This document shows positions 9,229 through 18,463 of a stretch of DNA of 64,000 nucleotides, in pieces. Position numbers and translations under genes: made by a program. The stretch comes from an uncultured Prevotella sp. GTDB lineage: Bacteria; Bacteroidota; Bacteroidia; Bacteroidales; Bacteroidaceae. The notes under the pieces are model-generated. The model was given only the letters and a program-made list of their open reading frames with translations. It was not told where the DNA came from and ran no database searches. Numbering within the stretch: position 1 is the stretch's first letter; each line of letters begins with the position of its first letter. The stretch is from positions 1 to 64,000 of the forward strand of contig CABVDL010000002.1 of assembly GCA_902497035.1 (NCBI GenBank). Reading direction: 5' to 3'.

Positions 9229-9999
9229 TTATTTTAATAATCTTTCGATAAGTGGACGGAGCTTGTGCAGTTCCAGCATGTTGGCGGCATCCGACAGTCC
9301 CTTGTCTGGGTTGGGATGAACCTCAAAGAAGTAGCCGCTGGCACCGAAAGCCTTGGCGGCCATGGCCATGGCAGGCACGAACTTGCGGTCGCCCACGGTC
9401 TTGCCTTCACCGGCCGATGGACGCTGTACGCTATGGGTACAGTCCATAATGACTGTCGGCACGATTTCCTTCATGTCGGGGATGTTGCGGAAATCAACAA
9501 CAAGATTGTTGTAGCCAAAGCAGTTGCCGCGCTCAGTCAGCCACACTTCCCTTGCCCCGCTGTCCAGTGCTTTCTCTACTGGATAGCGCATGTCCCGGCC
9601 GGAGAGGAACTGTGCCTTTTTGATGTTGACCACGCGTCCGGTCTTGGCCGCTGCCACGAGCAGGTCGGTCTGCCGACACAGAAACGCAGGGATTTGCAGC
9701 ACGTCGCACACCTCGCCTGCAGGCCGGGCCTGCCACGACTCATGGATGTCCGTGGTGACGCGCAACTGGTATCTCTCCCTGATATCGGCCAGCATCCGCA
9801 GTCCTTTCTCCAGTCCAGGACCACGGAATGAGTGAATCGACGTGCGGTTGGCCTTGTCGAATGAGGCCTTGAAGATGATGTCCGTGCCTAAGGCCTTGTT
9901 GATGGCCACCAGTTCGGAGGCTACGGTTTCGAGCAGCTCCTGGGACTCGATGACGCAGGGGCCTGCGATAAACAGGGGTTGTTGCTTGGCAGTGGTCAT
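9229..9999 (-). CDS. kdsA: 3-deoxy-8-phosphooctulonate synthase
   Basis: Condenses phosphoenolpyruvate with arabinose 5-phosphate to give Kdo 8-phosphate for the lipid A-core of LPS. Seen in 256 residues: N-terminal FIAGPCVIES, FKASFDKANR (PEP and metal region), RTSIHSFRGPGLEKGL, CDVLQIPAFLCRQTDLL, ERGNCFGYNNLVVD, and the C-terminal EVHPNPDKGLSDAANML. The length is a little below the 280-residue E. coli enzyme. The start ATG overlaps the mscS stop by four bases (ATGA), so translation is probably coupled to the channel gene, and kdsD follows 15 bases downstream. Confidence 0.96.
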   Translation of the reverse strand: MTTAKQQPLFIAGPCVIESQELLETVASELVAINKALGTDIIFKASFDKANRTSIHSFRGPGLEKGLRMLADIRERYQLRVTTDIHESWQARPAGEVCDVLQIPAFLCRQTDLLVAAAKTGRVVNIKKAQFLSGRDMRYPVEKALDSGAREVWLTERGNCFGYNNLVVDFRNIPDMKEIVPTVIMDCTHSVQRPSAGEGKTVGDRKFVPAMAMAAKAFGASGYFFEVHPNPDKGLSDAANMLELHKLRPLIERLLK

Positions 10000-12509
10000 A
10001 ATTTCTTGTCTTTGAAAATCATTTTCTCAGCCTCGTCCACAGAGTCGGCATGCTGCACCTGATGGGCAGCGTCGGAGACGATATGCACGTCTCGCTGTGG
10101 GAACGGAATCTCGATATTCGCATCATTGAGGGCATTGTAGGTCACCTCCATAATATCGCTCTCGGCATAGACCTGCTTGCGCGAATCGACCCAGGCGAGT
10201 ATCTTGAAGTCGATGGAGTTGTCGCCAAAGCCGGAGAAAATGACTTTGATGAACTTAATGTAATTGCTCTTGTTGATGCTCTCAACGGCTTTGCCAATGA
10301 CTTCTTTCACCTGTGGCACCTTGGAGCCGTAGGCCACGCCGACAGGAATAATGGCAAGTTCGTTGCCATGATTGCGTGTCAGATTTTTGTAGTTCTTTGT
10401 AAAGAGCTGCGCGTTCTGGATGGCGATGACTGAGCCGTCGAGTGCCTCAAGTGTCGTGGAGGTGTAGGAAATGCTGGTCACAGTGCCGCGCGTCCCCTCC
10501 ACTGAGATATAGTCGCCCACCTTGATGCGGCCGGCCATCAGCGAGATGCCGTAATAGATGTTCTCGAGAATATCCTTCATGGCGAAGCCGATACCGGTAG
10601 AGAGACCTGCCGAGATGGCGACAATCCAGGAGTTGTCAATGTTGAAGATGGCGAGCGTGATGAGAATCCACATCCCCCAGATGAACACTTGGATAAAGTT
10701 CTTCCACATAGCGATGCGGCTTGTTACAGCTTGCGGGCTCGGCTTCCGCTTTTCCTCTGCGGCCTTACGGACTTCACGGCTCATCAGGTGGTCGTGCAAA
10801 ACTTGTATGGAAACCTTGTTGATGTAGTAGCAGATGAAGAACAATATCACGGCCTGCACCAGGCGTATGATGCTGAAGGTGATTTTTGTGGAGTTGACGA
10901 GCGGCATGTTGAATATCATCCAACAGGTGTCACTGAGATTGAACACGTCGGCAGCCCAATAGATGGAAATGAGGATTGACAGGGCACCAAGAGTTGGCAG
11001 CACGGCGGTGTAGATGAACTGGAAGAGCCAGGTGCGGCCAATGGGTATGTCACTGTTGAAGAATTGCCGCTTGGGGTGGTTGCCGTATTTCTTCAGCATT
11101 GACGATGCACAGGTGATGGTGAGGATACACGTGAGCTGCATGGTCCACCAGATGAGCATCTCCACTGAAAGCAGTGTGTAGCCTATGAGTGCGGCGACAT
11201 CACTGGCCAGGAAGGCCGTCAGGGAGACATAGGCATAAAACACGTCACTTGAAGGCAGGATGGACTTGTTCCGTCGGATGGTTACCCACTGCCAGATGGT
11301 GCAGGCCACCAGAATTGGCGGAAAGACAAGCTCGACAAGGTCGTTGGGGATGAGGATGATGCGGAAAGAAATGACGATGAAGCACATCGCCATGATGGGG
11401 GAATAGATGCGGAAGCCATGGCGAATTTGCTCGCCATTGAGACGGATGAGCAGTGAGAGCAGAATGACCCCCATCAGCCAGGTGTATTCTACGAGCAGTC
11501 CGCAGGCCATGATGATGAAGTTCTGGCTCCAGCTCACGCGTACGATGCCAAGGATGATGGCAAAGGAGATGATGGTGAAGGTAAGGATGATGCAGAGACG
11601 CTTGGCCTTGAAGTTTTCTTTGGCCTCTTTGTCGCGTTCCTGTCCATAAAGCCATTTTAGGATGAAGTCGGCTTTGTTGTACTTGATGAGTTTGGTGACT
11701 GCAAAGCCGATGACGAAATAGCTGGCTGCAGTGGCCATCACACCGATGAAGAGCAGTACGATGGCCAGGCCAAGTATGACGCGGCTGTCCCAGTCGGACA
11801 TGTATTTCTTCTGTGGCTTGTATTTGTCGATGACGCTCTCTGTGGTCTCTTTCACCTCGCGGTTGAGGTTCATGAGTATCTTCAAGTAGTCGGCGTTGCC
11901 GTTGGTGAAGATGGATGCCTGGATGTCGCTATACCGTTTGGTGGCATAGTCGTTGAGATTTTTCAGCCTGCCTTCCGTGTAATTGTACATGTCGATGTAC
12001 TGCTTCATCTGCTGCCGGTTGTAGTTGAGGGTGCGCCGGATATTGACGGCGAGCGTGAGGCAGACGTTGCGGTCGACCTTTGATTTCTCGGGCAGTGCCT
12101 GAATGTACATCGAACTGAGGTCGTTGATGAGACTGTCGTAACGGGCTATCTCTCCGTCGGCGTTCAGCACATAGGTGCGGAAAGGGGCGACGTTTTTCTT
12201 GAAGTTGTGATATTGCTCTGTTGCCTCGTGGCAGGCGTAGGTGAGGTCAAAAACGTATCCGTTCTTCTGCGAATAGAGCATCATCGCGTTTTGCTGACTC
12301 CTGTTCATGGCGGTGATGAGGTCAGTCATCACCTCCTTGCGCTGATTTTTCATAAGTCCCGACTGGCGTTCAAGCCGGTGGTGCTGCTCGGTAAGCTCAA
12401 TACGCAGCATGGCGAGCGTACCTTCGATGTTGCGCTCCTTGAGCACGGCATGGGTCGGCAGCAGACAGATGACCGACAGCAAAAGAATGAGGAACAGACG
12501 TTTTTGCAT
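9996..12509 (-). CDS. Large MscS-family mechanosensitive channel
   Basis: Protein of 837 residues. It has a signal peptide (residues 1-22), a long helical periplasmic region (about 25-230), roughly nine to ten membrane segments between 240 and 620, and a C-terminal MscS core (about 630-800) with the pore and beta domain (GIGFAMKDILENIYYGISL, GDYISVEGTRGTV). This MscK/MscM-like architecture is much larger than MscS. Such channels release solutes on hypo-osmotic shock. It heads the operon with kdsA and kdsD, linking osmotic protection and LPS synthesis by transcription. A consensus promoter stands 26 bases upstream of the ATG. Confidence 0.92.
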   Translation of the reverse strand: MQKRLFLILLLSVICLLPTHAVLKERNIEGTLAMLRIELTEQHHRLERQSGLMKNQRKEVMTDLITAMNRSQQNAMMLYSQKNGYVFDLTYACHEATEQYHNFKKNVAPFRTYVLNADGEIARYDSLINDLSSMYIQALPEKSKVDRNVCLTLAVNIRRTLNYNRQQMKQYIDMYNYTEGRLKNLNDYATKRYSDIQASIFTNGNADYLKILMNLNREVKETTESVIDKYKPQKKYMSDWDSRVILGLAIVLLFIGVMATAASYFVIGFAVTKLIKYNKADFILKWLYGQERDKEAKENFKAKRLCIILTFTIISFAIILGIVRVSWSQNFIIMACGLLVEYTWLMGVILLSLLIRLNGEQIRHGFRIYSPIMAMCFIVISFRIILIPNDLVELVFPPILVACTIWQWVTIRRNKSILPSSDVFYAYVSLTAFLASDVAALIGYTLLSVEMLIWWTMQLTCILTITCASSMLKKYGNHPKRQFFNSDIPIGRTWLFQFIYTAVLPTLGALSILISIYWAADVFNLSDTCWMIFNMPLVNSTKITFSIIRLVQAVILFFICYYINKVSIQVLHDHLMSREVRKAAEEKRKPSPQAVTSRIAMWKNFIQVFIWGMWILITLAIFNIDNSWIVAISAGLSTGIGFAMKDILENIYYGISLMAGRIKVGDYISVEGTRGTVTSISYTSTTLEALDGSVIAIQNAQLFTKNYKNLTRNHGNELAIIPVGVAYGSKVPQVKEVIGKAVESINKSNYIKFIKVIFSGFGDNSIDFKILAWVDSRKQVYAESDIMEVTYNALNDANIEIPFPQRDVHIVSDAAHQVQHADSVDEAEKMIFKDKKL

Positions 12510-12534
12510 GCTTTTTTACCTTATTTATATTGGG

Positions 12535-12565
12535 CAAAGATACAGTTTTTTTCATTTTTGACAAA
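12535..12565 (-). promoter_or_regulatory. Promoter of the mscS-kdsA-kdsD-PLD operon
   Basis: Read on the minus strand, TTTG (12565-12562) is followed after 19 bases by TATCTTTG (12542-12535), a full match to the Bacteroidota -33/-7 pattern. Transcription would start near 12528, within 20 bases of the mscS ATG at 12509. Confidence 0.8.
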
Positions 12566-12655
12566 ATAATCTCGGCCGTTTTAGTGTTTCTTTAAAAGAA
12601 AGTGTTTATTTTGCAACAGAAACCCAACCAATCATCAAAGTAAATTATTTAAGCT

Positions 12656-13852
12656 ATGAAGAAAACATTGTTACTGTTGTCTGGATGTGTCATGCTCCTT
12701 GCCGCATGCAAGGGAGGCGCCCAATCGGACGGAGTTACCACGCTTTCAGGACTAAACCCTGCAGCATTCGACTCTACCATCAATGGCAAAAAGACGGAGC
12801 TGGTAACTTTAACCAACAAAAAGGGCATGGAGGTGTGCCTGACCAATTATGGAGGCCGCATTGTGTCCATCGTGGTCAACGACATGAACGGCAAGCCAAC
12901 GGATGTGGTCTGTGCCTATGACAATATTTACCAGTATGCCGATACGGTCAACTCACCCTCCGACTATGGCGCGACAATCGGACGCTATGCCAACCGCATT
13001 AAGGACGCCAAACTCGTTGTAGGCGGCAAAATCTGTCAGCTGACTCCCAACGACAATGGCAACTGTCTGCACGGTGGTGCAAATTCAGGATGGCAGCACA
13101 AGGTCTATGACATTACGCAGCGCACCGACTCTTCTGTGACTTTTGCCCTTACATCGCCTGACGGAGACAACGGCTTCCCCGGTACCGTGAAGGCTACGGC
13201 CACCTATACCGTGACATCTGACAACACCCTTGACATTGTGTTCCGCGCCACCACCGACAAAGAGACAGTGGTCAATATGACCAACCATTCTTACTTCAAC
13301 CTTAACGGCGACCTTACCACGGTATGCGACAACGAGGATTTGTATATCAATGCTGACAAGTTTACTCCGTCGGACACCAAATATATTCCGACGGGCGAAA
13401 TCAGACCGGTCGATGGTACTCCGATGGATTTTCGCAAAGCACATGCCATAGGCAAATTCATCAATGATACGACATATGACCAGATCAGAAATGCCGGGGG
13501 CTACGACCACAACTGGTGTCTCAATACCTTTAAGAACGGCAAGGGAAATGACAAGGAAGTGGCCGCGAGCCTCTACTCGCCGACGACCGGCATCCTGATG
13601 GAGGTCTATACGAATGAGCCGGGCATTCAGATTTATACTGGCAATTTCCAGGGAACCGGCATTGCCTGCAAGCATGGTGTAAAGTATCCGAAGCATGTCA
13701 GCGTGTGCTTCGAAAGTCAGAAGTATCCTGACTCACCCACCAAGGTCGCTGCAAAGACCAAGGGATGGGAACACTCCAATCCTTATCTGAAACCCGGCGA
13801 GAAATATTACAGCCATCTTGCCTATCACTTCTCGGTTAAAGGCGTCCATTAG
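12656..13852 (+). CDS. galM: Lipoprotein aldose 1-epimerase (mutarotase)
   Basis: Interconverts alpha and beta anomers of aldoses such as galactose and glucose. The protein has 398 residues. It begins with a lipoprotein signal (MKKTLLLLSG, lipobox LLAAC, Cys21), so it is expected to be anchored in the outer or inner membrane facing the periplasm, unlike the cytosolic GalM of E. coli. Family motifs: GATIGRYANRI, the substrate-binding His of NMTNHSYFNLNG, GGYDHNWCL, and the catalytic Glu in CFESQKYPDSP. The gene stands alone, with no sugar operon beside it, and is divergent from mscS. Secreted mutarotases are common in glycan-degrading Bacteroidota. Confidence 0.93.
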   Translation: MKKTLLLLSGCVMLLAACKGGAQSDGVTTLSGLNPAAFDSTINGKKTELVTLTNKKGMEVCLTNYGGRIVSIVVNDMNGKPTDVVCAYDNIYQYADTVNSPSDYGATIGRYANRIKDAKLVVGGKICQLTPNDNGNCLHGGANSGWQHKVYDITQRTDSSVTFALTSPDGDNGFPGTVKATATYTVTSDNTLDIVFRATTDKETVVNMTNHSYFNLNGDLTTVCDNEDLYINADKFTPSDTKYIPTGEIRPVDGTPMDFRKAHAIGKFINDTTYDQIRNAGGYDHNWCLNTFKNGKGNDKEVAASLYSPTTGILMEVYTNEPGIQIYTGNFQGTGIACKHGVKYPKHVSVCFESQKYPDSPTKVAAKTKGWEHSNPYLKPGEKYYSHLAYHFSVKGVH

Positions 13853-13895
13853 TGTGTTTTATTGGCAAAGATTGTAGCCGACAATTTCAGCAGAT

Positions 13896-13942
13896 TATAA
13901 TAACGTAGTGGCCGACTCATTGTCGGCCACTACGTTATTATA
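13896..13942. repeat. 21-bp perfect hairpin between convergent genes (REP-like)
   Basis: Arms at 13896-13916 and 13922-13942 are perfectly complementary over 21 bases around the 5-base loop TCATT. The core is GTAGTGGCCGAC. It sits between galM (+) and the C69 dipeptidase (-) and could end transcription from both sides, although no long T tract follows on either strand. The same GTAGTGGCCG core recurs in a hairpin region at 45323-45373, which suggests a dispersed palindromic element. Confidence 0.75.
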
Positions 13943-14008
13943 CTAAGGTGCAAAGGCCATTCATATAAGACCTTTCCTACTATTGTTAAATCTAATGGCT
14001 AATCTTGG

Positions 14009-15442
14009 TTAAGCGCCATGGAACATATAATTCTTCATCGTGTCTTCGGTAAGACGTGTGAAAAGCTCGAGCGTCAGCCTGTCAGCCACCTCAAGGGCAT
14101 GGTTGAGCAGCCGGTCGCTGAAACGCTGAAGCAGGTCGGCTGCCTCCATAGGCTTTTCCTTATAAAGCTCAAGATATTTAGCCTCGAACTCACGTTGGCG
14201 TTGGTCATTCTCCTTTTCAAGTTTGGTATAGGTTTCCTTGACCAGCGGAGCATATGCGTTGTAGTTGGTCATGGCCAACGTCATCACCTTGCGGAATTTC
14301 CAATAAGCGGAATCGTCCGAACAATGGTTGTCGCCGATGCCGTATGCCTTTGGAAAATGCCGGATACCCTGATAGATGGGAAGAAATACGCCTAAGTCAG
14401 CCATGCCGTTGGCCACGTAAGTGATGTGTCCGATGGCATCGGGCAGCCAGGGACGGACCTGCATGAGATGGGTCTGCGTGGTACGGAAGATGGAGACCGG
14501 GCGCCAGGGCTCATGGCCGTTGTTGTGCAGATAGGGGTCATGGCCGGTGCCGTCATAGTGGAAACGGAAGGCACGACGCAGCTCGGAGATGCCGATATGA
14601 CCGCTGTCAGGAACGGCATAAACTGGGAAGTTGTTCACGTTGACATCCTGTTTCATAGAAGGTGTGAACAGTCCCTGCAATCCCCATACGCGGGTGTAGT
14701 TGTAGGTGTGGTCGGCGATGTCGTCCTTGGAATATGCCTCGTGGAAGTCGAACTTGCCGGCCTTGGGATCCCAAAGCCCGTGTTTCTCGGCAAAGGCCAG
14801 CAGGTCCTTGTCGGCCAGATAATTTTCCTTGTCGCTGGGGTCGTAGTCGCGGAAGCGGCTCTGGTTGCCGGTGACGAAATACTTGTCGTTGGGAATGCGG
14901 CAGGCCAGCCAGTGATGGCCGCAGGCGTTCTCAAGGTACCAGGTTTCCTTGTTGTCAATAAAGCCGATACCAAAGCCCTCGGCTGAGCCGTACTTTTCAA
15001 TCATGGCTCCCAGTCGCTCCACGCCCTCACGCGCTGAGTGTATATAGGGCAGCACCGTGTTGTAGGTGCAGTTCTCGGCAAGGCCGTTGGGCACATAGGG
15101 GTCAAACTGCAACGCCTTGTCTGAACTGAAGATGGTCTCGGTGGAACTTTCGCCTACACCGGCGCTGTTGAAGCCGGCGCTTCCCCATTCATGGTGATAC
15201 TGGTAGTCGGGCAGGGCTGTATAGCCCAGACGGTGCTTTGGCAACGGGCAACGGAAAGCGCTGTCGTCAGCGACAAATTCTTCAGGCCCGTTGTCAGTCT
15301 CATCGAAGACGATCCAGTTCTTGCAACGCATCGCGTCGAAGTCCTCAGAGCGGGCATAAATGCGAGAGCCGTCGCCTGTCAAATCACCTCCTACAATGAT
15401 AGTCGTGCATTCGGAGAGATTTGAATTCTTTTCCTTTACCAT
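14009..15442 (-). CDS. C69-family dipeptidase (PepD-like)
   Basis: N-terminal nucleophile peptidase of the U34/C69 family, 477 residues. After a short 11-residue leader comes CTTIIVGGDLTGDG, where Cys12 would be exposed by self-cleavage and act as nucleophile; this matches the family pattern. Further family sequence includes RSEDF and the GVGESSTET stretch. Most relatives hydrolyse dipeptides with broad specificity. No signal peptide is seen, so it is probably cytoplasmic; some C69 members are secreted. It lies 24 bases downstream of the DEAD-box helicase gene on the same strand, so it is probably the tail of the lon-tgt-lptF/G-helicase run. It could process peptides left by Lon, but that link is inference. 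Confidence 0.9.
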   Translation of the reverse strand: MVKEKNSNLSECTTIIVGGDLTGDGSRIYARSEDFDAMRCKNWIVFDETDNGPEEFVADDSAFRCPLPKHRLGYTALPDYQYHHEWGSAGFNSAGVGESSTETIFSSDKALQFDPYVPNGLAENCTYNTVLPYIHSAREGVERLGAMIEKYGSAEGFGIGFIDNKETWYLENACGHHWLACRIPNDKYFVTGNQSRFRDYDPSDKENYLADKDLLAFAEKHGLWDPKAGKFDFHEAYSKDDIADHTYNYTRVWGLQGLFTPSMKQDVNVNNFPVYAVPDSGHIGISELRRAFRFHYDGTGHDPYLHNNGHEPWRPVSIFRTTQTHLMQVRPWLPDAIGHITYVANGMADLGVFLPIYQGIRHFPKAYGIGDNHCSDDSAYWKFRKVMTLAMTNYNAYAPLVKETYTKLEKENDQRQREFEAKYLELYKEKPMEAADLLQRFSDRLLNHALEVADRLTLELFTRLTEDTMKNYMFHGA

Positions 15443-15466
15443 AATGATTAAGATTTAGATGTGTGT

Positions 15467-17131
15467 CTATTTCTTTCCTAATGACCTGATCCAGCGCAAG
15501 GGATGCTTAAGAATGTTGGAGATGCCGGTCTTTTGTTCTGTTGCAGCCGCTGCGTTCTTCTGTTGTCCCTTGCTCTTGGACTGCGGTGAGCCGGCGTGAG
15601 ACTGCTGTCCGCGTTGCTTGTCGGCAAACTTGTGCCGGCTGCGCTGTCGGCGTGCCTTCTCCTGAGGAGTGGACGAGCCCGCGGCGCTTGCAGAGCTTGC
15701 TGGAGTGGCAGAAGTATTGTTAGGGCGGCGTTGGCCGCGTCGGCGACTGTTTTTCTGCTGGCCGTTGCTGGTGGCTTGAGTCTTGTCAGCCTGGCTGCTG
15801 TCCTGAGGTCCTTGTGCGTTGGCTTGTTGCTGCAGTCCTTTTGGCTTGGATGTCTGCGGCTTGCCTTCCTCGGAGGTGCGGCGGTTGCGGTTGTGCTGTT
15901 TGTTGTCACGATGGGCCGTGTTGTCACGGTCTTTGCGGCGGCGGCTCTTGGCACTGGTCTTGCCCGGACGCTTCGATGTGGTGTATTCTGGGCCTTCGCC
16001 GCATTCTTCCGGCAACGGGTTCTTTGTAATCTCCTTGTCGAGGAATTTCTCAATCTGGTGGAACGCAAACATGTCGTCCTCGTTGACGAAGGTGATGGCG
16101 ACTCCGTCACGGTCGGCACGTGCCGTACGGCCGATGCGGTGGACATAATCCTCGGCATCGTGGGGAACATCGTAGTTGATGACCATTGCGATGTCATCGA
16201 TGTCAATGCCTCGCGCGAGAATGTCCGTGGCCACCAGCACATCAATCTGGCCACTCTTGAACTTGAACATCATCTCGTCGCGCTGCGCCTGGTCGAGGTC
16301 GGAGTGCATCTCGCCACTGTTGATTTTCATCCTCAGCAAAGCCTGGTTGATTTGCTTCACCTTCATTTTGCTGCCAGAGAAGATAATGACACGCTTCAGG
16401 TCACCGGCCTTGAATATCTCCTTGATAATCTGCAGTTTCTGTGTCTCATAGCAAATGTAGGCGCTTTGCTTGATTTTCTCAGCGGGCTTGCTGACAGCCA
16501 GCTTGATCTCTACGGGGTTCTTCAGCAGGTTTTGGGCCATCTTCTCAATGTCTTTCGGCATGGTGGCTGAGAACATGATGGTCTGGCAGGTATCCGGCAG
16601 TTTGGAGGCAATCTTCATGATGTCGTCAGAGAAACCCATGTCAAGCATGCGGTCAGCCTCGTCAAGCACGAAGAAACTCACTTTTGACAGGTCGATATTG
16701 CCCATGCTGATATGCGAGATGAGGCGGCCCGGCGTGGCAATGATTACGTCTGCTCCGAGCCGCATGCTTTTCATCTCCTGGTCATAGCGGTTGCCGTCAT
16801 TGCCGCCGTAGACGGCGACACTCGACACGTCGGGCAGGTAATAGGAGAAGCCCTGCATGGCCTGGTCAATCTGCTGTGCCAGCTCACGGGTTGGCGACAT
16901 GACGATGCAGTTGACGGCATCCTTGGGATAATTGCCGCTGTCAAGCTTTGAGAGAATGGGCAACAGGTAGGCAGCCGTCTTTCCGGTGCCGGTCTGTGCT
17001 ACGCCCAGCACGTCGCGGCCTTCCAATATAGGAGGAATACATTTCTCCTGGATGGGGGTACACTCTTCAAAACGCATGTCGTAGAGTGCGTCGAGGATGT
17101 TGTCAGTCAAGTCTAAATCTTCAAATTTCAT
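15467..17131 (-). CDS. DEAD-box RNA helicase (RhlE-like) with basic tail
   Basis: ATP-dependent RNA helicase of 554 residues. The two RecA-like domains (about 1-375) hold all signature motifs: Q motif (CTPIQEKCIP), Walker A AQTGTGKT, PTRELAQQ, TPGRL, DEAD in VLDEADRMLDMGF, SAT, ATDILARGIDI and HRIGRTAR. Residues 380-540 form a low-complexity tail rich in Arg, Lys, Gln, Ser and Ala, typical of RNA-binding extensions, ending in a short hydrophobic and basic segment (LKHPLRWIRSLGKK). Likely roles are ribosome assembly or RNA turnover, especially in the cold. It lies 57 bases downstream of lptF/G and 24 bases ahead of the C69 gene. Confidence 0.93.
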   Translation of the reverse strand: MKFEDLDLTDNILDALYDMRFEECTPIQEKCIPPILEGRDVLGVAQTGTGKTAAYLLPILSKLDSGNYPKDAVNCIVMSPTRELAQQIDQAMQGFSYYLPDVSSVAVYGGNDGNRYDQEMKSMRLGADVIIATPGRLISHISMGNIDLSKVSFFVLDEADRMLDMGFSDDIMKIASKLPDTCQTIMFSATMPKDIEKMAQNLLKNPVEIKLAVSKPAEKIKQSAYICYETQKLQIIKEIFKAGDLKRVIIFSGSKMKVKQINQALLRMKINSGEMHSDLDQAQRDEMMFKFKSGQIDVLVATDILARGIDIDDIAMVINYDVPHDAEDYVHRIGRTARADRDGVAITFVNEDDMFAFHQIEKFLDKEITKNPLPEECGEGPEYTTSKRPGKTSAKSRRRKDRDNTAHRDNKQHNRNRRTSEEGKPQTSKPKGLQQQANAQGPQDSSQADKTQATSNGQQKNSRRRGQRRPNNTSATPASSASAAGSSTPQEKARRQRSRHKFADKQRGQQSHAGSPQSKSKGQQKNAAAATEQKTGISNILKHPLRWIRSLGKK

Positions 17132-17188
17132 AATCTTTGTTTTGTTGGTGATTGCGGTCGGCCGGGCCGTAGGCGACCGTTGACATAA

Positions 17189-18463
17189 TTAATTGGGCGC
17201 TTTGGTGTAACAGAAGAGGGCAACGAAGGCGAATACGATGTTGGGCATCCAGGCGGCGAGCATGGCGGGGAAGTCGTCTTTGATAGCAAGTGCGGCCGAG
17301 ACGCTCTGGAAAAGGATATAGGCAGCCGACAGCGCCAGGCCGATGCCTAAGTACAGTCCCATACCGCCCTTGCGCTTGCGCGCCGACAGTGAGGCTCCGA
17401 TGATGGTGAGGATGAACGAGGCAAACGAAGAGGCGATACGGTTGTGGTATTCCACCTCATACTGCACTACGTTACTCGAGCCGCGGTTGATTTGCTTCGA
17501 GATATACTCTTTCAGTTCCGGCGACGTGAAAGTCTGCTGCTGGCCCTTCGAATACACCAGGTCGGTGGGCTCCATCTGGATGAGTGAGTCTTTCATCGTC
17601 CCGCTCGTGATATTCTCCCTCAGGCCGCGCAGCTGTCTAAGCTTCCAGTTGCTTAGTTTCCAGTGGTATTTGGTGTCGGCGACGGTGTCGTATTGGACCT
17701 CCATTGCCGTGAGGTGAGAGACGAGCTTCTTGTCCTCAAACTTGTCAAGACAGAAACCGTAGCCCCGTTTCGCGTTGTTGTCGTAATGCTGTATGTAGGC
17801 GATGACGCCCGGTGCCACCTGCAGCTGGACATTCTCGGCCGAGGTGTTCTTCTTCTTGTTTTTGTAAAGCGTCTCGAAGTTCTGCTTGATGACCGACCCG
17901 TGCGGAATAACGTAGGCTGAGAGATAATAGGAGAGTCCGGATATCAGCACGCAAGTGAACATGTAGGGTCTTAGCAGGCGCCGGAAAGAGATGCCCGTGG
18001 CCATCATGGCGATAATCTCGGAGTTGCCGGCCATCTTCGAGGTAAAGAAGATGACTGAGATGAACACGAACAGTGCGCTGAAGAGGTTGGCAAAGTAGGG
18101 AATGAAGTTGGCGTAATAGTCAAAGATGATGGCGCGCAGCGGAGCGTGGTATTGCGTAAACTTTGCCAGGTTCTCATTCACATCAAAGACGATGGAGATG
18201 CTGATAATCAAGGCGATTGACAGCACGTAGGTGCTGATAAACTTGCCGATGACATAGCGGTCTATTCTCTTGATGTAGTGGAATGGGTTGAGAAATTTCA
18301 GGAAACTCAGCTTGCAGGCGGTCCACTTGGCGCATCGCTGGAGCAGACGCGTGTGTGCCACTACCCAGCTGAGGAAGCGGTGAAGCCACGCCGGATGGCG
18401 TGACAGCCACCGCATGGCCTTGTAATAATGCCTGTGCCTGCGTATCTTATAATAGCTTTTCAT
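17189..18463 (-). CDS. LptF/LptG-family permease of the LPS export complex
   Basis: Inner-membrane subunit of the ABC machine (LptB2FG) that pulls lipopolysaccharide from the inner membrane and passes it to the LptC-A-D bridge. The 424-residue protein has membrane segments after the basic N-terminus (about 65-90, 105-135, 150-175), a periplasmic beta-jellyroll domain, and three C-terminal segments (about 330-420), as in the family. Whether it is LptF or LptG is unclear. The ATG at 18463 overlaps the tgt stop (ATGA) and follows a purine-rich GGGAAAGAGAAG; an upstream in-frame ATG at 18502 lies inside tgt and is less likely. Coupling with lon and tgt is evident from the overlaps. Confidence 0.92.
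   Translation of the reverse strand: MKSYYKIRRHRHYYKAMRWLSRHPAWLHRFLSWVVAHTRLLQRCAKWTACKLSFLKFLNPFHYIKRIDRYVIGKFISTYVLSIALIISISIVFDVNENLAKFTQYHAPLRAIIFDYYANFIPYFANLFSALFVFISVIFFTSKMAGNSEIIAMMATGISFRRLLRPYMFTCVLISGLSYYLSAYVIPHGSVIKQNFETLYKNKKKNTSAENVQLQVAPGVIAYIQHYDNNAKRGYGFCLDKFEDKKLVSHLTAMEVQYDTVADTKYHWKLSNWKLRQLRGLRENITSGTMKDSLIQMEPTDLVYSKGQQQTFTSPELKEYISKQINRGSSNVVQYEVEYHNRIASSFASFILTIIGASLSARKRKGGMGLYLGIGLALSAAYILFQSVSAALAIKDDFPAMLAAWMPNIVFAFVALFCYTKAPN

Noticed and set aside
15596..16570. 324-residue plus-strand frame opposite the helicase
   Set aside because: Antisense to the DEAD-box gene, which carries all helicase motifs; the membrane-like look comes from reading the Arg/Lys-rich tail backwards.
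17155..17179. GC-rich hairpin between lptF/G and the helicase as terminator
   Set aside because: CGGTCG/CGACCG arms can pair, but the hairpin lies ahead of lptF/G's start of the next transcript unit with no T run on the minus strand, so a terminator is not supported.
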